A stretch of 6,264 nt of DNA from an uncultured Collinsella sp. GTDB taxonomy: Bacteria; Actinomycetota; Coriobacteriia; Coriobacteriales; Coriobacteriaceae. The translations under genes and the position numbers were made by a program. The notes below the pieces were generated by a model that was not told where the DNA came from, searched no databases, and worked only from the letters and a program-made list of their open reading frames with translations. This document shows, piece by piece, positions 5,030 through 6,264 of the stretch. Where the stretch lies: positions 1-6,264 of the forward strand of contig CABURG010000103.1 in the NCBI GenBank assembly GCA_902493835.1, in the 5' to 3' direction. How positions within the stretch are numbered: the first letter of the stretch is position 1; each line of letters opens with the position of its first letter.

Positions 5030-6264
5030 ATGCTTCTGGTCGCTAACGGTTCCGTCTTTACTCGCAACGCTCAGACCCCGTTCATTCCAAACGGTGCGGT
5101 CGCCATTGACGGAGATACGATCGTCGAAGTAGGTCCCGAGTGCGAGCTCAAGGCCAAGTACCCGGATGCCGAGTACGTCGACGCCCAGGGCAACCTCATC
5201 ATGCCCGGACTTATCAACTGCCACACCCACATCTACTCGGGTCTGGCCCGCGGCCTTGCCATTAAGGGCTGCAACCCCACCAACTTCCTGGAGAATCTTG
5301 AGCAGCAGTGGTGGAAGATCGATGACAACCTGACGCTCGACGGCACCAAGGCCAGCGCCTATGCCACGATTCTTGACTCCATCCGCGATGGCGTCACCAC
5401 GATCTTCGATCACCATGCGAGCTTCTGCGAGATCCCGGGAAGCCTCTTCACCATTAAGGACGCAGCTCAGGAGCTGGGCATGCGTTCGTGCCTGTGCTAC
5501 GAGGTCTCTGATCGCCGCGGCCAGGAAAAATGCGACCAGGCCATTGCCGAGAACGCCGAGTTTGCCCAGTGGGCCGCCAAGGAGCGTCACGATAACGATA
5601 ACCACATGATCGCCGCCATGTTTGGCGGTCACGCCACCTTTACGCTGTCGGACGAGACCATGGACAAGATGGCTGAGGCCAACAACGGCCTGACCGGCTT
5701 CCACATCCATGTGTGCGAGGGCATGAACGACGTGTGGGATTCCCGCCTCAACCGCGGTGGCATCAGCCCCGTCGAGCGCCTGCTGCAGCACAACCTGCTG
5801 GGTCCCGACACCATGCTGGGCCACTGCATCCACGTGACGCCTGCCGAGATGGATATCGTCAAGGAGTCCGGCACCTGGCTCGTCAACAACCCCGAATCCA
5901 ATATGGGCAACGCCGTGGGCTGCGCCCCCGTGCTCGAATTCTTCCGCCGCGGCATTCCTGTGTGCATGGGTACCGACGCCTACACCCACGATATGCTCGA
6001 GAGCCTTAAGGTCTTCCTGATCATTCAGCGCCACAACGCCGCCATGCCCAACGTGGGCTGGTGCGAGGCCATGACCATGCTGTTCGAGAACAACGCCAAG
6101 ATGGCGAGCAAGTACTTCGATCGCAAGCTCGGTGTGCTCGAGGCCGGCGCTGCCGCCGACGTCATCGTCATGGACTACAAGCCCTTTACGCCGCTGAGCG
6201 AGGAGAACATCGACGGCCACATGATCTTCGGCATGACCGGCCGCCAGTGCCAGACCACCATCGC
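5030..6264 (+). CDS. ssnA: SsnA-type metal-dependent aminohydrolase (partial, C-terminus off the right edge)
   Basis: 411 codons are visible; SsnA proteins are about 440 residues, so only the tail is missing. It belongs to the amidohydrolase superfamily (ATZ/TRZ, guanine deaminase-like): a small N-terminal beta domain (1-58), then the TIM barrel beginning MPGLINCHTHIYSGLARG (58-75). Metal and catalytic residues are all present: His65 and His67 in HTH, His227 with Glu230 in HIHVCE, His265 in LGHCIHV, and Asp316 in MGTDAYTHD; His201 in GGHATFTLS is a likely substrate contact. The end GMTGRQCQTTI (401-411) is the conserved SsnA closing strand. SsnA genes lie in selenium-linked xanthine dehydrogenase and anaerobic urate/purine degradation clusters; its exact reaction is, as far as I know, not settled, with deamination or ring opening of a purine-derived substrate expected. 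It follows the permease by 195 bases on the same strand and is probably co-transcribed. No in-frame TGA (selenocysteine) is seen. Confidence 0.93.
   Translation, partial: MLLVANGSVFTRNAQTPFIPNGAVAIDGDTIVEVGPECELKAKYPDAEYVDAQGNLIMPGLINCHTHIYSGLARGLAIKGCNPTNFLENLEQQWWKIDDNLTLDGTKASAYATILDSIRDGVTTIFDHHASFCEIPGSLFTIKDAAQELGMRSCLCYEVSDRRGQEKCDQAIAENAEFAQWAAKERHDNDNHMIAAMFGGHATFTLSDETMDKMAEANNGLTGFHIHVCEGMNDVWDSRLNRGGISPVERLLQHNLLGPDTMLGHCIHVTPAEMDIVKESGTWLVNNPESNMGNAVGCAPVLEFFRRGIPVCMGTDAYTHDMLESLKVFLIIQRHNAAMPNVGWCEAMTMLFENNAKMASKYFDRKLGVLEAGAAADVIVMDYKPFTPLSEENIDGHMIFGMTGRQCQTTI

Noticed and set aside
4883..6220. Long open frame on the minus strand opposite ssnA (445 codons)
   Set aside because: Low-complexity Val/Gly/His-rich translation with no family resemblance; the plus strand has the full SsnA catalytic set.

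Overview
The window is a stretch of a moderately high-GC Gram-positive genome with strong AAGGAG-type ribosome sites, GTG as well as ATG starts, and AT-rich intergenic promoters. The protein repertoire fits a gut anaerobe of the Coriobacteriia (Collinsella-like). The taxonomic call is an inference from codon use and gene content, not a database result.

Layout. (1) Positions 1-1640, minus strand: the N-terminal 546 codons of a large U32-family protein (RlhA-like, with the U32 motif, clustered cysteines and the DUF3656-type region), running off the left edge. (2) Positions 1641-1940: a 300-base intergenic region between the divergent U32 gene and ridA, with several dyads, a possible minus-strand -10 element, and a good ridA promoter whose predicted +1 coincides with the foot of a perfect 13-bp inverted repeat. 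(3) Positions 1941-2318, plus strand: ridA, complete. (4) Positions 2349-2386: a strong bidirectional terminator between convergent genes. (5) Positions 2431-3087, minus strand: a YheO/DauR-type PAS plus HTH regulator with a GTG start. (6) Positions 3088-3439: a 352-base AT-rich divergent control region with a sigma70-like promoter for the permease, a Fur-box-like sequence over it, and several repeated or inverted short words. (7) Positions 3440-4834, plus strand: an NCS2 (xanthine/uracil family) permease. (8) Positions 4835-5029: a hairpin-rich leader. (9) Positions 5030-6264, plus strand: ssnA-type amidohydrolase, 411 codons visible, running off the right edge.

How they fit together. Regulator, permease and ssnA look like one functional unit. 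NCS2 permeases move purine bases or urate, and ssnA-type aminohydrolases are typical members of the anaerobic purine/urate degradation clusters of gut bacteria (the ssnA, ygeX, ygeW, ygeY, hyuA, xdhD and ygfK group, often with selenium-dependent xanthine dehydrogenase). The divergent DauR-like protein is the obvious local regulator. The U32 protein (rRNA/tRNA hydroxylation family) and RidA (imine/enamine deaminase) look like housekeeping neighbours.

Points most worth a second look: the ssnA leader, which can fold into a junction-like structure and has a segment able to pair with the ssnA Shine-Dalgarno; the permease, in which polar residues that are normally Glu, Asp and Thr in the NCS2 binding site appear as Gln, Gln and Asn; and the Fur-like sequence across the permease promoter. 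No mobile element, CRISPR, tRNA or rRNA was seen.
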